Below are positions 7,278-15,767 of a stretch of 20,552 nt of DNA, one piece after another. A program made the position numbers and the translations under genes. The first letter of the stretch is position 1. The number at the start of each line of letters is the position of its first letter. This DNA is from JABCPO02 sp052174015 (GTDB taxonomy: Bacteria > Bacillota > Clostridia > TANB77 > CAG-508). The notes beneath the pieces were generated by a model that made no database searches, was not told the DNA's origin, and worked only from the letters and a program-made list of their open reading frames with translations. The stretch is from contig JBQMXM010000016.1 in assembly GCA_052174015.1 (NCBI GenBank), positions 1 through 20,552 of the forward strand. The letters run 5' to 3'.

Positions 7278-7286
7278 ATAATACCA
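7278..7286 (-). promoter_or_regulatory. Extended -10 promoter of secA
   Basis: On the minus strand TGGTATTAT is an extended -10 (TG-n-TATTAT, one mismatch from TATAAT) about 33 bases upstream of the secA start codon. No good -35 box is seen. The 113-base gap it lies in is the largest between 4407 and 17312, which fits a secA-proximal promoter. Confidence 0.45.
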
Positions 7287-7357
7287 TATGTATTTTTATT
7301 TTTCTACTAATTTAATATAATTTACTAATATTTATTTAATTTTATTATTATTTACTA

Positions 7358-8479
7358 TTATTTTTTATTTTTTAATAACATTTTAAAATATAATTCTACA
7401 TCATACTTTAAAATAGTTCTTAAAATTTTATCTTTAAAACTGTTAATTGGTAGATATCTATATATTTTAGTATCTTGTATTTTTTTCTTATACTCCTTAT
7501 ATAGTCTATCTATTTCTTCTGCTTCTTTTTTAGCTTCTGCTTTATACATATTATTTGATTCTTTTTTTCTTTCTAATTTTTCTTGTTTTTCAACATATTT
7601 TAAATAAAGTTTTAAAAGTATATCTATTATTCCTTTTGTATATATTTCTTTTAATAATTTTGAGGTTTTTGCAGATATATTTTTTAAATTTTCTTGTTTC
7701 TCTATTTGTAATAATGAAACATTATATATAAATAATATATCTTCTATTTGTTTAAACATTTTATTATTTTCTTTTGTACTATCTTTTTCTTGCTCTATTT
7801 CTACATAATTATATAATGTTTCTTCTCTAGAGATAACATTTGTTGCAAGTGCTACAATTATTGGTAAAGTCCCATAATCTTCATAATATCTACCTCTTTC
7901 AAATTGAAAATTATGATGTAAATAGAAATCTGTCCTATATATATATGATGATGCACAATATATCATGTTATCTGTAAACCCTATTTGTTTTAATGCATTT
8001 TCTCCATTTAAATTTTCAAATTCTGTTGTCCTATTTCTTGAAATTAACTCTTCAAATTTATTTACTGTTTTTGTATTAAATTTAATTAAATCTAATTCTT
8101 TTTTTTCTACCTCATCTACTATTTTTTGTGATTCAGTAGTTTCCCATTGCATAATTATCTTATTTAAGATTTTAATTGCATCTTGATCAATATAATCTCG
8201 TACATTTTGAAACATAAAATATTTTGTTTTTACTTTTTTTACAGCTATATTTCTACTATCTGCTAATCCTGTATTAGTTTTTTCTATATATTTTATTTTT
8301 AAATTCCCTTTGTATTTTTCAATTAGATTTTTAATTTTTTCTCCTGTACTATCTGTTGAACCATCATTTACAATAATTACTTTAAATTTTAAATCATCTT
8401 GTTCTGATAGATTTTCTATTGTTTTTTCTATATATTTTTCTTCATTATATGCACATATTATAATCGTTATATATTCCAT
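7358..8479 (-). CDS. GT2-family glycosyltransferase-like protein with altered DxD motif
   Basis: 373 residues. The N-terminal half is a GT-A fold of family 2: I-T-I-I-I-C-A-Y-N-E-E (4-14), the nucleotide-binding V-N-D-G-S-T-D-S-T (37-45), and a conserved E-D-Y-G (200-203) where the family has its catalytic base. At the position of the metal-binding DxD, normally F-L-D-S-D-D-Y, the protein reads F-Q-N-V-R-D-Y (90-96), so the canonical acidic pair is lost. The C-terminal part is a lysine/glutamate-rich helical region (about 295-345) without membrane spans. It begins within the stop codon of the TtcA-like gene (TAATG overlap), so the two are translationally coupled. Sugar donor and acceptor are unknown. 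It may be an inactive or metal-independent relative. A role in surface polysaccharide or protein glycosylation is guesswork. Confidence 0.75.
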   Translation of the reverse strand: MEYITIIICAYNEEKYIEKTIENLSEQDDLKFKVIIVNDGSTDSTGEKIKNLIEKYKGNLKIKYIEKTNTGLADSRNIAVKKVKTKYFMFQNVRDYIDQDAIKILNKIIMQWETTESQKIVDEVEKKELDLIKFNTKTVNKFEELISRNRTTEFENLNGENALKQIGFTDNMIYCASSYIYRTDFYLHHNFQFERGRYYEDYGTLPIIVALATNVISREETLYNYVEIEQEKDSTKENNKMFKQIEDILFIYNVSLLQIEKQENLKNISAKTSKLLKEIYTKGIIDILLKLYLKYVEKQEKLERKKESNNMYKAEAKKEAEEIDRLYKEYKKKIQDTKIYRYLPINSFKDKILRTILKYDVELYFKMLLKNKK

Positions 8480-9369
8480 TATTTCCCCTTATATTCATCT
8501 AAAAAAGTATATCTTTTGTTTTTGTATTTCCATGCTATACTTGCATCTAAATTAATATTTTCTGCACTTTTAAATATTCTTTTTTCTATTGCTGGATTTG
8601 TTTTTTTAAGCATTTTTATTAAGTTTTTTATCTCATCTCTTTTTGAATGTTCTTCTTCATGATTTGCAATTTTGAAATCAGATATAGGGCAAGCACAGTG
8701 TATAAAATTTAAATTAAACTCGTTTCTCCACCTTATTATATCATCTTCATGTATCAAAAACATTGGTCTAATTAATTCAAGTCCTTTAAAATTATCACTT
8801 TTTAATTTAGGCATCATAGTTTTAAATTCACTACCATAAAATATATTCATAAGTGTTGTTACTACTACATCTGTAAAGTGATGTCCTAGAGCAATCTTAT
8901 TACATTTAGATTTTTCTGCTATTTCATATAATGCTCCTCTTCTCATTTTAGCACATAAATAGCATGCTCCTTTTTTCTGTGTCTGTACAATATTAAAAAT
9001 ATTTGTATTATAGTATTCTAATTCTAATCCTAATCTTTTAGCTAAACTATCAATTATATTTAGTGTTTCATTACTATAACCAGGATTCATACAAATAAAT
9101 TTAAGTTCAATCTTTTTATTACCATATTTTTGAATATGTTGCATTAGTTTAGCAAGTAGAAATGAGTCTTTGCCTCCTGATATGCAAACTGCAATTTTAT
9201 CACCTTCTTCTAGTAATTCATATTTATCCAGTGCTTTACAAAATGGTCTAAATATCTTTTTCCTATATTTAGTAAGTATTGCTCTTTCTATTTGAAATTG
9301 TTCTGTTTTTTTAAATTTTTGTTTTTGTGCTTTTTCTTGTTCTATCTCTTCTTTCTCTATTTCTTCCAT
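8479..9369 (-). CDS. ttcA: TtcA-family tRNA 2-thiocytidine synthetase-like PP-loop protein
   Basis: 296 residues. The N-type ATP pyrophosphatase loop S-G-G-K-D-S (64-69) activates the tRNA base by adenylation. The Cys136-x-x-Cys139 pair, in C-Y-L-C-A-K-M-R-R-G-A-L, plus a further cysteine from C-A-C-P (225-227) match the iron-sulfur/thiolation cysteines of TtcA. Also typical are G-H-H-F-T-D (162-167) and the E-F-K-T-M-M-P-K-L segment. It lacks the additional zinc-finger cysteines of the TtuA group and the C-terminal domain of TilS, so a TtcA-like thiolase is the best call; the precise nucleoside modified in this host is an inference. An AAAGGA ribosome binding site lies a few bases before ATG 9369. 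It is sandwiched between two GT2-like genes with 21-base and minus 1-base spacings. Confidence 0.85.
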   Translation of the reverse strand: MEEIEKEEIEQEKAQKQKFKKTEQFQIERAILTKYRKKIFRPFCKALDKYELLEEGDKIAVCISGGKDSFLLAKLMQHIQKYGNKKIELKFICMNPGYSNETLNIIDSLAKRLGLELEYYNTNIFNIVQTQKKGACYLCAKMRRGALYEIAEKSKCNKIALGHHFTDVVVTTLMNIFYGSEFKTMMPKLKSDNFKGLELIRPMFLIHEDDIIRWRNEFNLNFIHCACPISDFKIANHEEEHSKRDEIKNLIKMLKKTNPAIEKRIFKSAENINLDASIAWKYKNKRYTFLDEYKGK

Positions 9370-9390
9370 TATTTTCCTTTACTTTATCTT

Positions 9391-10614
9391 CTAATTAAAA
9401 TATCTTCCATATTTAATACTATAGTTTAATAAGTATATAATTTTAGCTGTAATACTAGTCATATTTAATATTCCTATATATCTATATTTTTCTATAGATT
9501 TTAGATTATTAATATATATATTATTCTTTTTTTGATAAAATTTAGGTGCTAATTTTCTAACTAATATAATTGATTCTTTTACTGCTTTTATATATATTGC
9601 TCTATTTCTAGTTTTAGCAACTGAATCTAAAAACAAATATATGATATATTTTAATATTAGATATTCTACTATATCTGGGTCTTTTTCATACATTTTTTCT
9701 GTTTTAGCATATTCATTAATTTGTGATATTCCTTTAAGAATACTAGTATAATAACTATACTCATATATTATTTCATCATACAATATATTAATTGAATTTC
9801 TTTTTACTACTGCTATTGAATTAATTAATTTCATCAACTTGAAATTCAAAAATATATCTATTGATTCTTTAGATATATCTTGATTATCCATAATTTTATC
9901 TATTATTTCTTTTTTTATCACCTTATTATTAAAATTTGTATACATTTTAGCAAGTAATATATTTTTGTATTCTATCTCAATATTTTGAATATTACTATCA
10001 ATATTTGATGAAATTGTTCTAAGTAACTTATTATTTTTATCTACTAAATTAATATCTGATACTATAATATCATATGAGTATTCTTCTGTTTTTTTAAGCA
10101 TATTATTATACAATTTATTTGATACATAATTATAGTTATCAATAAATGTTATATACTTACCATTTGCATACATATTTCCTATTAGTTTTGTATTTGCTCT
10201 CTTATTTAGTTTTATAAATGTAATGTTATTATTGGTTTTTAATATTTCATACATATATTCAGATATTTGACTATATATATTATTCTCCATATTATCTATA
10301 ACAACTATAATTTCATAATCTAAATATGTTTGCTCTAATATATTTTTGATACAGTTTTTAGTAGAAAATATAATATCTGTATATATCAAGTTTTCATTTG
10401 ATTTCTTCATACCTTTATTCATATTTTTAGAATATTTCTTTTTATACTGTATTAATTTCCTATTAGTTATATTTAATACAATACTTAAACTTACATCTCT
10501 TTTTTCATGATGTATAACATCATATCTAGCTATATTTCCTACTTTTTTAACTGTTGTTTTAGCTACTTCTTTTATATTTCTATTTTTACTCTTACTTTTC
10601 TTCTTCATCTTCAT
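9391..10614 (-). CDS. Degenerate GT2-like (GT-A fold) protein
   Basis: 407 residues from ATG 10614; a TTG codon directly before it is in frame but less likely, and a GGA lies 9 bases upstream of the ATG. The outline of a family-2 glycosyltransferase is recognisable: V-S-L-S-I-V-L-N (about 41-48), the helix and strand Q-T-Y-L-D-Y-E-I-I-V-V-I-D-N-M-E-N (95-111) and A-N-G-K-Y-I-T-F-I-D-N-Y-N-Y-V (150-164). Key positions have changed. The usual V-V-D-D-G-S is V-V-I-D-N-M, and the usual D-S-D-D is D-N-Y-N, so the canonical acid pair is missing. About 27 basic residues are inserted after the first strand. The N-terminus is very lysine-rich (K-M-K-K-K-S-K-S-K) with no signal peptide. It is an intact, long reading frame, so it is more likely a non-catalytic or divergent protein than a decaying gene. 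Confidence 0.6.
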   Translation of the reverse strand: MKMKKKSKSKNRNIKEVAKTTVKKVGNIARYDVIHHEKRDVSLSIVLNITNRKLIQYKKKYSKNMNKGMKKSNENLIYTDIIFSTKNCIKNILEQTYLDYEIIVVIDNMENNIYSQISEYMYEILKTNNNITFIKLNKRANTKLIGNMYANGKYITFIDNYNYVSNKLYNNMLKKTEEYSYDIIVSDINLVDKNNKLLRTISSNIDSNIQNIEIEYKNILLAKMYTNFNNKVIKKEIIDKIMDNQDISKESIDIFLNFKLMKLINSIAVVKRNSINILYDEIIYEYSYYTSILKGISQINEYAKTEKMYEKDPDIVEYLILKYIIYLFLDSVAKTRNRAIYIKAVKESIILVRKLAPKFYQKKNNIYINNLKSIEKYRYIGILNMTSITAKIIYLLNYSIKYGRYFN

Positions 10615-10678
10615 CAATCTAATTCCGCTTTTCTAGTATTTTTTATCATTAATATATTATTAATCTTTATTAAAATAT

Positions 10679-10915
10679 TTATTCATTTGATTTAAATATA
10701 TCTAGCTTATCTAATGCTGGTATTTGATTTTGTATACTCTCTATATTTTGAGTTTGGTTTTGATTTTCACGAATAGTTTGTGATTTTTTAGCATTAGATA
10801 TTACAAAATATATTACTATTATAACTGATATTATACCTACTATTGATATAATTAATAATAGTTTTGCTAATTGTTTAATATCCATTTTCATTAATAATTT
10901 ATCAAGTGTATCCAT
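10679..10915 (-). CDS. 78-aa single-span membrane protein of unknown function
   Basis: Start ATG 10915 with AGGAG five bases upstream (10921-10925). Residues about 17-41 form one strongly hydrophobic span rich in isoleucine and valine, preceded by an amphipathic N-terminus with lysines and followed by A-K-K and then a polar, asparagine/glutamine-rich tail of about 35 residues. No named domain is recognised. It is placed 51 bases after ftsH and 61 bases before the degenerate glycosyltransferase gene, all in one direction, so it is probably co-transcribed with ftsH. The short hydrophobic form would suit a membrane-protease cofactor or substrate, but the sequence offers nothing specific in support. 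Confidence 0.65.
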   Translation of the reverse strand: MDTLDKLLMKMDIKQLAKLLLIISIVGIISVIIVIYFVISNAKKSQTIRENQNQTQNIESIQNQIPALDKLDIFKSNE

Positions 10916-10966
10916 TTTATCTCCTGTATTTTAAGTTATTATTTAACTTATTAATTATTTAACTTA

Positions 10967-13198
10967 TTAAATTTTAGTTCTTTCACCTATTGTTTTTTCC
11001 ATTATTTCTTTAAATTCTTCTTCTTTTATAGTTTCTTTTTCTAATAATGTTTGTGCTAATAAATGTAATGTATCTATATTTTCTAATAATAGTTTTTTAG
11101 CTGTTATGAATGCTTTTTCTACTTTTTCTTTTACTTCTACTCCTATTTCTTTTGTTAGGTCTTGTCCGTAGAAATTTAATTCATATGGGTCTTCTACTTC
11201 AAGTGAGATTGGCCCTATTTTTTCACTCATTCCATAATATATTATCATATTTCTTGCAATCTTTGTTGCTCTTGAAATATCATTTGAAGCTCCAGTAGTT
11301 ATATCTTTAATAATTATATCTTCTGCTGCTCTTCCTCCCATTAATCCTATCATATCTTCTTCTAATTGTCTCTTAGATATATATGATTTATCTTCAGTTG
11401 TCTTATACATTGTATATCCACCTGCCATACCTCTTGGGATTATAGTTACTTCTTTTACATCTTCTTGTGTTGGTAATAGATAGCTAACAATTGCATGTCC
11501 TGATTCATGATATGCAGTTATTTTCTTTTCATGTTCTGATATAACCTTATTTTGTTTTTCAAGTCCTATCATTACTTTTTTAAGCGCTTCTTCTATATCT
11601 TCTTTTGTTATTGTTTCAGTCCTATTTTTTGTTGCAATTATTGCTGCTTCATTTAATATGTTAGATAATTCTGCTCCTGTATATCCTGCTGTATTTTGTG
11701 CTATATCATCAAAATTAACATCTTCTGATATTTTCTTACTTTCAGCATGTAATTTTAAAATTTCTTTTCTTCCTTTTACATCTGGTGCAGGTATGATTAT
11801 TTGTCTATCAAACCTTCCTGGTCTTAATAATGCTTTATCTAATGTTTCAGGCCTATTTGTAGCCGCGAGCACTATAACCTTATGATTTGTATTAAATCCA
11901 TCCATTTCTACTAATAATTGATTTAATGTTTGATTATTTTCACTCTCGTTTGCATTTCCACTTCTTCTTGTTCCTACTGCATCAATTTCATCAATAAATA
12001 TTATTGAAGGTGAAAGTTGTCTTGCTTTTTCAAATAATTTTCTTACTCTTTGTGCTCCAAGTCCTACAAACATTTCTACAAATTCTGAACCTGATACTGA
12101 TATAAATGGAACTCCAGCTTCTCCAGCTATTGCTTTTGCAATTAATGTCTTACCTGTTCCAGGTTGTCCATAAAGTAATATTCCAGCAGGTATTTTAGCT
12201 CCCATTTTTTCATATTTTTCTGGATTTTTTAAAAAGTCTACTATTTCTAATAATTGTTCTTTTTCTTCATTTAATCCTGCCACATCTTTAAATTTAATTT
12301 TTGTCATTTTACCTTCATCTGGTTCAATAACCTTACCTGTTTTTCCACCCATTTGCATTTTAAATAATAATACTAAAAATATTATTATTAATATTGTTGG
12401 TAATATTGCAAAAAATCTATCTAACATTTTTGCAAATGTATCTGCGTCTTTTACATTAAATTCTACATTTTTACCTTCAGTTATTTTAGATTGTATTATT
12501 TCTGTAAAACTATCTAATGTTGGTACATTTACTTTTTTAGTTCTTTTTTCTAATTCTTCTTTTTGTGATAAATATTTTTGTGGATTTTCTTTCTTGTTTT
12601 TTTCTAATTCTTCTTTTTGTGCTTTTTTTAGATTTGTAATTTCCTCTATTTGTTTTTTTCTATCATCTTTAAATTTTGATATAATTTCTGCTTCTTGTTT
12701 CATTTCTTCTTCAGTTTTTAAAACTATACTTGCAACTTTTGTACCTTGCCTTATATCAATTTTAGAAATTTTATCATTATTTAATTCTTGTATGAATTTT
12801 GTATATGTATAATTTTTATCATTATCCTTATTTAATTTTAAGAAGTTTGAAATTACTTTTCCATTTCCTGTAAGTATTAATATTAGTACTGCAAGTATTA
12901 AAAATATACCTATAGCTACATTAAAACTAATTATTAAATCTGTTAAAATATTTTTCTTGTTTTGGTTTTTATTCCTAATTTTTAATTTATTATCTTTTTG
13001 CTTTTTATCTTCTATCTTTTCTGTATCTATCACTTCTTTCTTTTCAGATACATCATTTTCAGATTTAATATTTTCAGTATCATTATCATTAATATTATTA
13101 CTTACTTTTTCTCTTTCCTTTTCTTTTTCATATTCTCCATCATAAATATTATCAGGATTTATTTCATATTCATTATCAACTATTTCTTCGTCTTTCAT
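10967..13198 (-). CDS. ftsH: ATP-dependent zinc metalloprotease FtsH with extended N-terminus
   Basis: 743 residues, longer than the usual 600-650. FtsH is a membrane-anchored hexameric AAA+ protease that extracts and degrades membrane and regulatory proteins. The AAA module has Walker A G-Q-P-G-T-G-K-T (344-351; usually G-P-P-G-T-G-K-T), Walker B I-I-F-I-D-E-I-D (399-406), the pore loop M-F-V-G (376-379) and the SRH R-P-G-R-F-D-R (459-465). The protease has H-E-S-G-H (564-568) with a likely third zinc ligand Asp640. Membrane spans are at about 86-110 and 262-283. Two things are unusual: an 85-residue acidic/lysine-rich cytosolic extension before the first span, where relatives begin almost at the span, and a charged coiled-coil insertion (about 161-222) that doubles the extracytoplasmic loop. 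ATG 13198 is supported by AAAGGA 5 bases upstream. Confidence 0.98.
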   Translation of the reverse strand: MKDEEIVDNEYEINPDNIYDGEYEKEKEREKVSNNINDNDTENIKSENDVSEKKEVIDTEKIEDKKQKDNKLKIRNKNQNKKNILTDLIISFNVAIGIFLILAVLILILTGNGKVISNFLKLNKDNDKNYTYTKFIQELNNDKISKIDIRQGTKVASIVLKTEEEMKQEAEIISKFKDDRKKQIEEITNLKKAQKEELEKNKKENPQKYLSQKEELEKRTKKVNVPTLDSFTEIIQSKITEGKNVEFNVKDADTFAKMLDRFFAILPTILIIIFLVLLFKMQMGGKTGKVIEPDEGKMTKIKFKDVAGLNEEKEQLLEIVDFLKNPEKYEKMGAKIPAGILLYGQPGTGKTLIAKAIAGEAGVPFISVSGSEFVEMFVGLGAQRVRKLFEKARQLSPSIIFIDEIDAVGTRRSGNANESENNQTLNQLLVEMDGFNTNHKVIVLAATNRPETLDKALLRPGRFDRQIIIPAPDVKGRKEILKLHAESKKISEDVNFDDIAQNTAGYTGAELSNILNEAAIIATKNRTETITKEDIEEALKKVMIGLEKQNKVISEHEKKITAYHESGHAIVSYLLPTQEDVKEVTIIPRGMAGGYTMYKTTEDKSYISKRQLEEDMIGLMGGRAAEDIIIKDITTGASNDISRATKIARNMIIYYGMSEKIGPISLEVEDPYELNFYGQDLTKEIGVEVKEKVEKAFITAKKLLLENIDTLHLLAQTLLEKETIKEEEFKEIMEKTIGERTKI

Positions 13199-13231
13199 CT
13201 TATTCCTTTCTATAGTTTAATAATTATTATT

Positions 13232-13254
13232 ATAGTATTATATTATTATACTAT
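13232..13254. repeat. AT-only imperfect palindrome in front of ftsH
   Basis: A 23-base dyad with outer arms ATAGTAT / ATACTAT, one internal mismatch and an inner ATA/TAT, lying between the upstream gene's stop and ftsH. On the minus strand it contains TATAAT twice, and a third TATAAT follows just downstream, without a convincing -35. It could be an operator or promoter overlap, or chance in AT-rich DNA. Confidence 0.35.
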
Positions 13255-14573
13255 TAATATTTATTTAATTTATTATTTTTTTCTTTAATATATTCTTCAT
13301 CTTCTTTTGTAAGTGGTATATATTTATGTATCATTGCAAACAGTATAATATATATTACATATATAATCATTGATGTATATATTGAATATCTTGATACATT
13401 TAGTATTTCTTTTGTAGGTATTACTGCATAAATTACATTTGATGATAAATTTATACATAAAAACATTAATGGTAAGGTCAAACTATATGTTAATATATTC
13501 TTAATATTTATTGTATTTAAATTAAATATCTTAAATACTACTAATACTTTTAAAACTATTTCTCCAAATAATTTTGCAATCCATAGATATATTGTTAATA
13601 TCAAATACATAAACACATATAATAGTATCATAAATATGAATATTGTCATTATTTTAATTGTATTTGAATTAAATCCTGCAATTACCATTTCTTTAGTTAT
13701 AATATTTTGTGTATAATTTTTAGCTCCATGTCTACCTATTTCACTAAGAGTTTTTGCATCTAATGAATATGGCATATTTGAATATGGAAAAAATACATTT
13801 ATCACTTCTTTCTGTATAACTAAATTTACATTATTAGTATTATCTTTTAATTGTTTATTTAATCTTTCACTTTGTTTTTTATATATTATTTTTGATATTT
13901 TTTCATTTATTGATATTTTTGATAAATCTGAATTTAATTCTTCAATATATGTTTTTTTGTATAAATCATCTAAAGTCTTCAAAGATATATTATTTTTTTC
14001 TAGTAATTTAGAATTGTCTTCAGATATTTTTCTAATATATACATATTTTAAATTATTAGAATTATCAATTATTTGCCTTTTATCTACTTCACCTTCTAAT
14101 ATCTCATCTAAGTTTGTATCTTTAGATATTTTTGAATCTTTTTTTTCTTTATCTACTTTTTTATCTTTATTTATTTCTTTTTGTTTATCTTGAGATACAT
14201 TATTAATATCATTTAAAGCTTTTTGTATAATTTCTTGTTCTTTTTTCTTATTATTTAAAGCCTCAAATTGTCTATCAATATCTATATCTCCATTTTTAAT
14301 TATTAGTTCTGGAAAGGTTTTATCTGATACACTTTTATTAAGTATGTTTATTAATGTTGTATATAATTGAATACTTAAAATTAATACCATTATCAATAAT
14401 ACTAATGATTTTAATTTTCTGATATATCTTTTGCTTTCTTTAGAATATATTTCTAAATCTTTTCTAATATTTTTAGGTGATATAATTATATCTCTAACTT
14501 TTTTTAATATTTTAAACCTATTTCCAGGTTCTACTTTTACTGTGTTTTTTTCTATATTATCCATATTATCCAT
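13254..14573 (-). CDS. DUF1189-like multi-span membrane protein with charged extracytoplasmic domain
   Basis: 439 residues. A basic cytosolic start (about 1-56) contains I-I-I-S-P-K-N-I-R-K. A first span follows at 57-78, then a long outside loop (about 79-305), and then three or four spans (about 306-333, possibly 337-350, 358-385 and 396-417). The early loop segment F-P-E-L-I-I-K-N-G-D-I-D-I-D (87-100) and the overall layout of one N-terminal span, an outside domain and a C-terminal membrane bundle recall the Firmicute DUF1189 family, but the protein is much longer. The extra length is a lysine/aspartate/glutamate-rich insertion (about 105-165). Function is unknown. The start is taken at ATG 14573, with a weak AGAAAGAA before it; a second ATG three codons on is possible. 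It lies 55 bases from the genes on both sides. Confidence 0.6.
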   Translation of the reverse strand: MDNMDNIEKNTVKVEPGNRFKILKKVRDIIISPKNIRKDLEIYSKESKRYIRKLKSLVLLIMVLILSIQLYTTLINILNKSVSDKTFPELIIKNGDIDIDRQFEALNNKKKEQEIIQKALNDINNVSQDKQKEINKDKKVDKEKKDSKISKDTNLDEILEGEVDKRQIIDNSNNLKYVYIRKISEDNSKLLEKNNISLKTLDDLYKKTYIEELNSDLSKISINEKISKIIYKKQSERLNKQLKDNTNNVNLVIQKEVINVFFPYSNMPYSLDAKTLSEIGRHGAKNYTQNIITKEMVIAGFNSNTIKIMTIFIFMILLYVFMYLILTIYLWIAKLFGEIVLKVLVVFKIFNLNTINIKNILTYSLTLPLMFLCINLSSNVIYAVIPTKEILNVSRYSIYTSMIIYVIYIILFAMIHKYIPLTKEDEEYIKEKNNKLNKY

Positions 14574-14628
14574 ATCAAATTCTTTCTTTTATCCTTATAT
14601 TTCTTTTATCATTATATATTTATTTCAA

Positions 14629-15741
14629 TTAATGTTTTTGTACAGGCTTTTTAAAAATTTTTCTGATTATATCTATTATAGCATATCCTGTATTACTTAT
14701 TTTACCTCCAAGTATATAATCTAATTTTTGAAAAGTCATTAATGTATGATATCTAAAAGGTTTATATGCAATATATATTTGCCCTATAAATTCTGTGAAA
14801 TCTGCTCCAAAATTCTTTTTAAATCTATATAATCCATATTCTGGGTGATTTTTCTCATTATCAAGTACTCCTGGCACACCTTGGAAATCATAAATATCTG
14901 CTCCAACTTTAAGCGCTTGCTTTATTCCATACCATTGCATTAAATAGTTTGGCATTAATTTTCTCTTTGTATTTGAACTTGCTCCATATACATACCATAC
15001 TTTATTACCATAGAAAACTAATAACATTCCTGATAAATAGTCTTCTTCATGTTTTGTAAGAATTAACTTAATATGTCCTTGCATTTCATCATACATTTTT
15101 TCAAAATATTCAAGTGGCCTTATACCAAAATTATCTCTTTTTCCTGTTTCTTCCATTAACTTATAGAAAATTTTTAAATCTTCCCTATTTCCTTCAACTA
15201 CTTCCACTCCCTTTTTTATAGCATATCTCACATTATATCTTGTTTTAGAATGAAAGTTTGCAAATACTTCATCTTCCGTTTTTCCTTTTAGATTTAATCT
15301 AAATACATATTTAGGATTAATTTGCTCAGAAAAATCTTTTAAATTTCCTTTAATGCTATATCCTAATTTTAATATATTTTCTCTAAATTTCATATCTGTT
15401 GAAAGCATATCTGGCTCAAGTAATAATGCTATTGCATTTTTTTCTTTAGCAATCTCTCTTATTTGATTAGTAATATCTTCTAATGCTTCAAAGTTATCTG
15501 ATTCTACTACAGGTCCACGTGATACATATATTAATGTTCCAAAAGGTTTTATTGTTCTAATCCATAATAATGCTCCACCACGAATTTTCCCTAATTTGTT
15601 TCTTGATACAACTAACCTTTTTTCCCAAAAAGTCTTTACTCTTCCCCATTCTATTGATTGTTGAAAATTACATTTTAATGTTGTATTTAAAAACTCTTTA
15701 TATTCTTGTTCTAACTCTTCATCTACTTCTTGTTTTTGCAT
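14629..15741 (-). CDS. FemX/FemAB-family peptidoglycan bridge aminoacyltransferase
   Basis: 370 residues, the usual size for FemABX proteins. These enzymes take an amino acid from an aminoacyl-tRNA and attach it to the lysine (or equivalent) side chain of lipid II at the inner membrane face, starting or extending the cross-bridge. Family hallmarks are the N-terminal Q-Q-S-I-E-W-G-R (28-35), F-H-S-K-T-R-Y-N-V-R-Y-A-I-K-K-G-V (about 184-200), a mid-domain G-N-K-V-W-Y-V-Y-G-A-S-S, and the late P-N-Y-L-M-Q-W-Y-G-I-K-Q-A, G-A-D-I-Y-D-F-Q-G-V-P segments with K-K-N-F-G-A-D-F near the end. The two-lobed GNAT-like fold lacks the long coiled-coil arm of staphylococcal FemA. ATG 15741 has AAAGG seven bases upstream. 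Co-location with a class A PBP supports a cell-wall role. The amino acid added cannot be read from the sequence. Confidence 0.92.
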   Translation of the reverse strand: MQKQEVDEELEQEYKEFLNTTLKCNFQQSIEWGRVKTFWEKRLVVSRNKLGKIRGGALLWIRTIKPFGTLIYVSRGPVVESDNFEALEDITNQIREIAKEKNAIALLLEPDMLSTDMKFRENILKLGYSIKGNLKDFSEQINPKYVFRLNLKGKTEDEVFANFHSKTRYNVRYAIKKGVEVVEGNREDLKIFYKLMEETGKRDNFGIRPLEYFEKMYDEMQGHIKLILTKHEEDYLSGMLLVFYGNKVWYVYGASSNTKRKLMPNYLMQWYGIKQALKVGADIYDFQGVPGVLDNEKNHPEYGLYRFKKNFGADFTEFIGQIYIAYKPFRYHTLMTFQKLDYILGGKISNTGYAIIDIIRKIFKKPVQKH

Positions 15742-15767
15742 TTCTATACCTTTCTTTAATAAGTAAC

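Noticed and set aside
8479..9369. TilS (tRNA-Ile lysidine synthetase), which often neighbours ftsH in Firmicutes
   Set aside because: The CxxC pair and C-A-C-P cysteines and the absence of the TilS C-terminal domain fit TtcA instead.
12957..13288. Plus-strand open frames opposite the ftsH 5' end and elsewhere
   Set aside because: They encode low-complexity Phe/Ile/Leu/Ser-rich peptides complementary to Lys/Glu/Asn-rich genes, lack ribosome binding sites, and lie opposite firmly identified genes.
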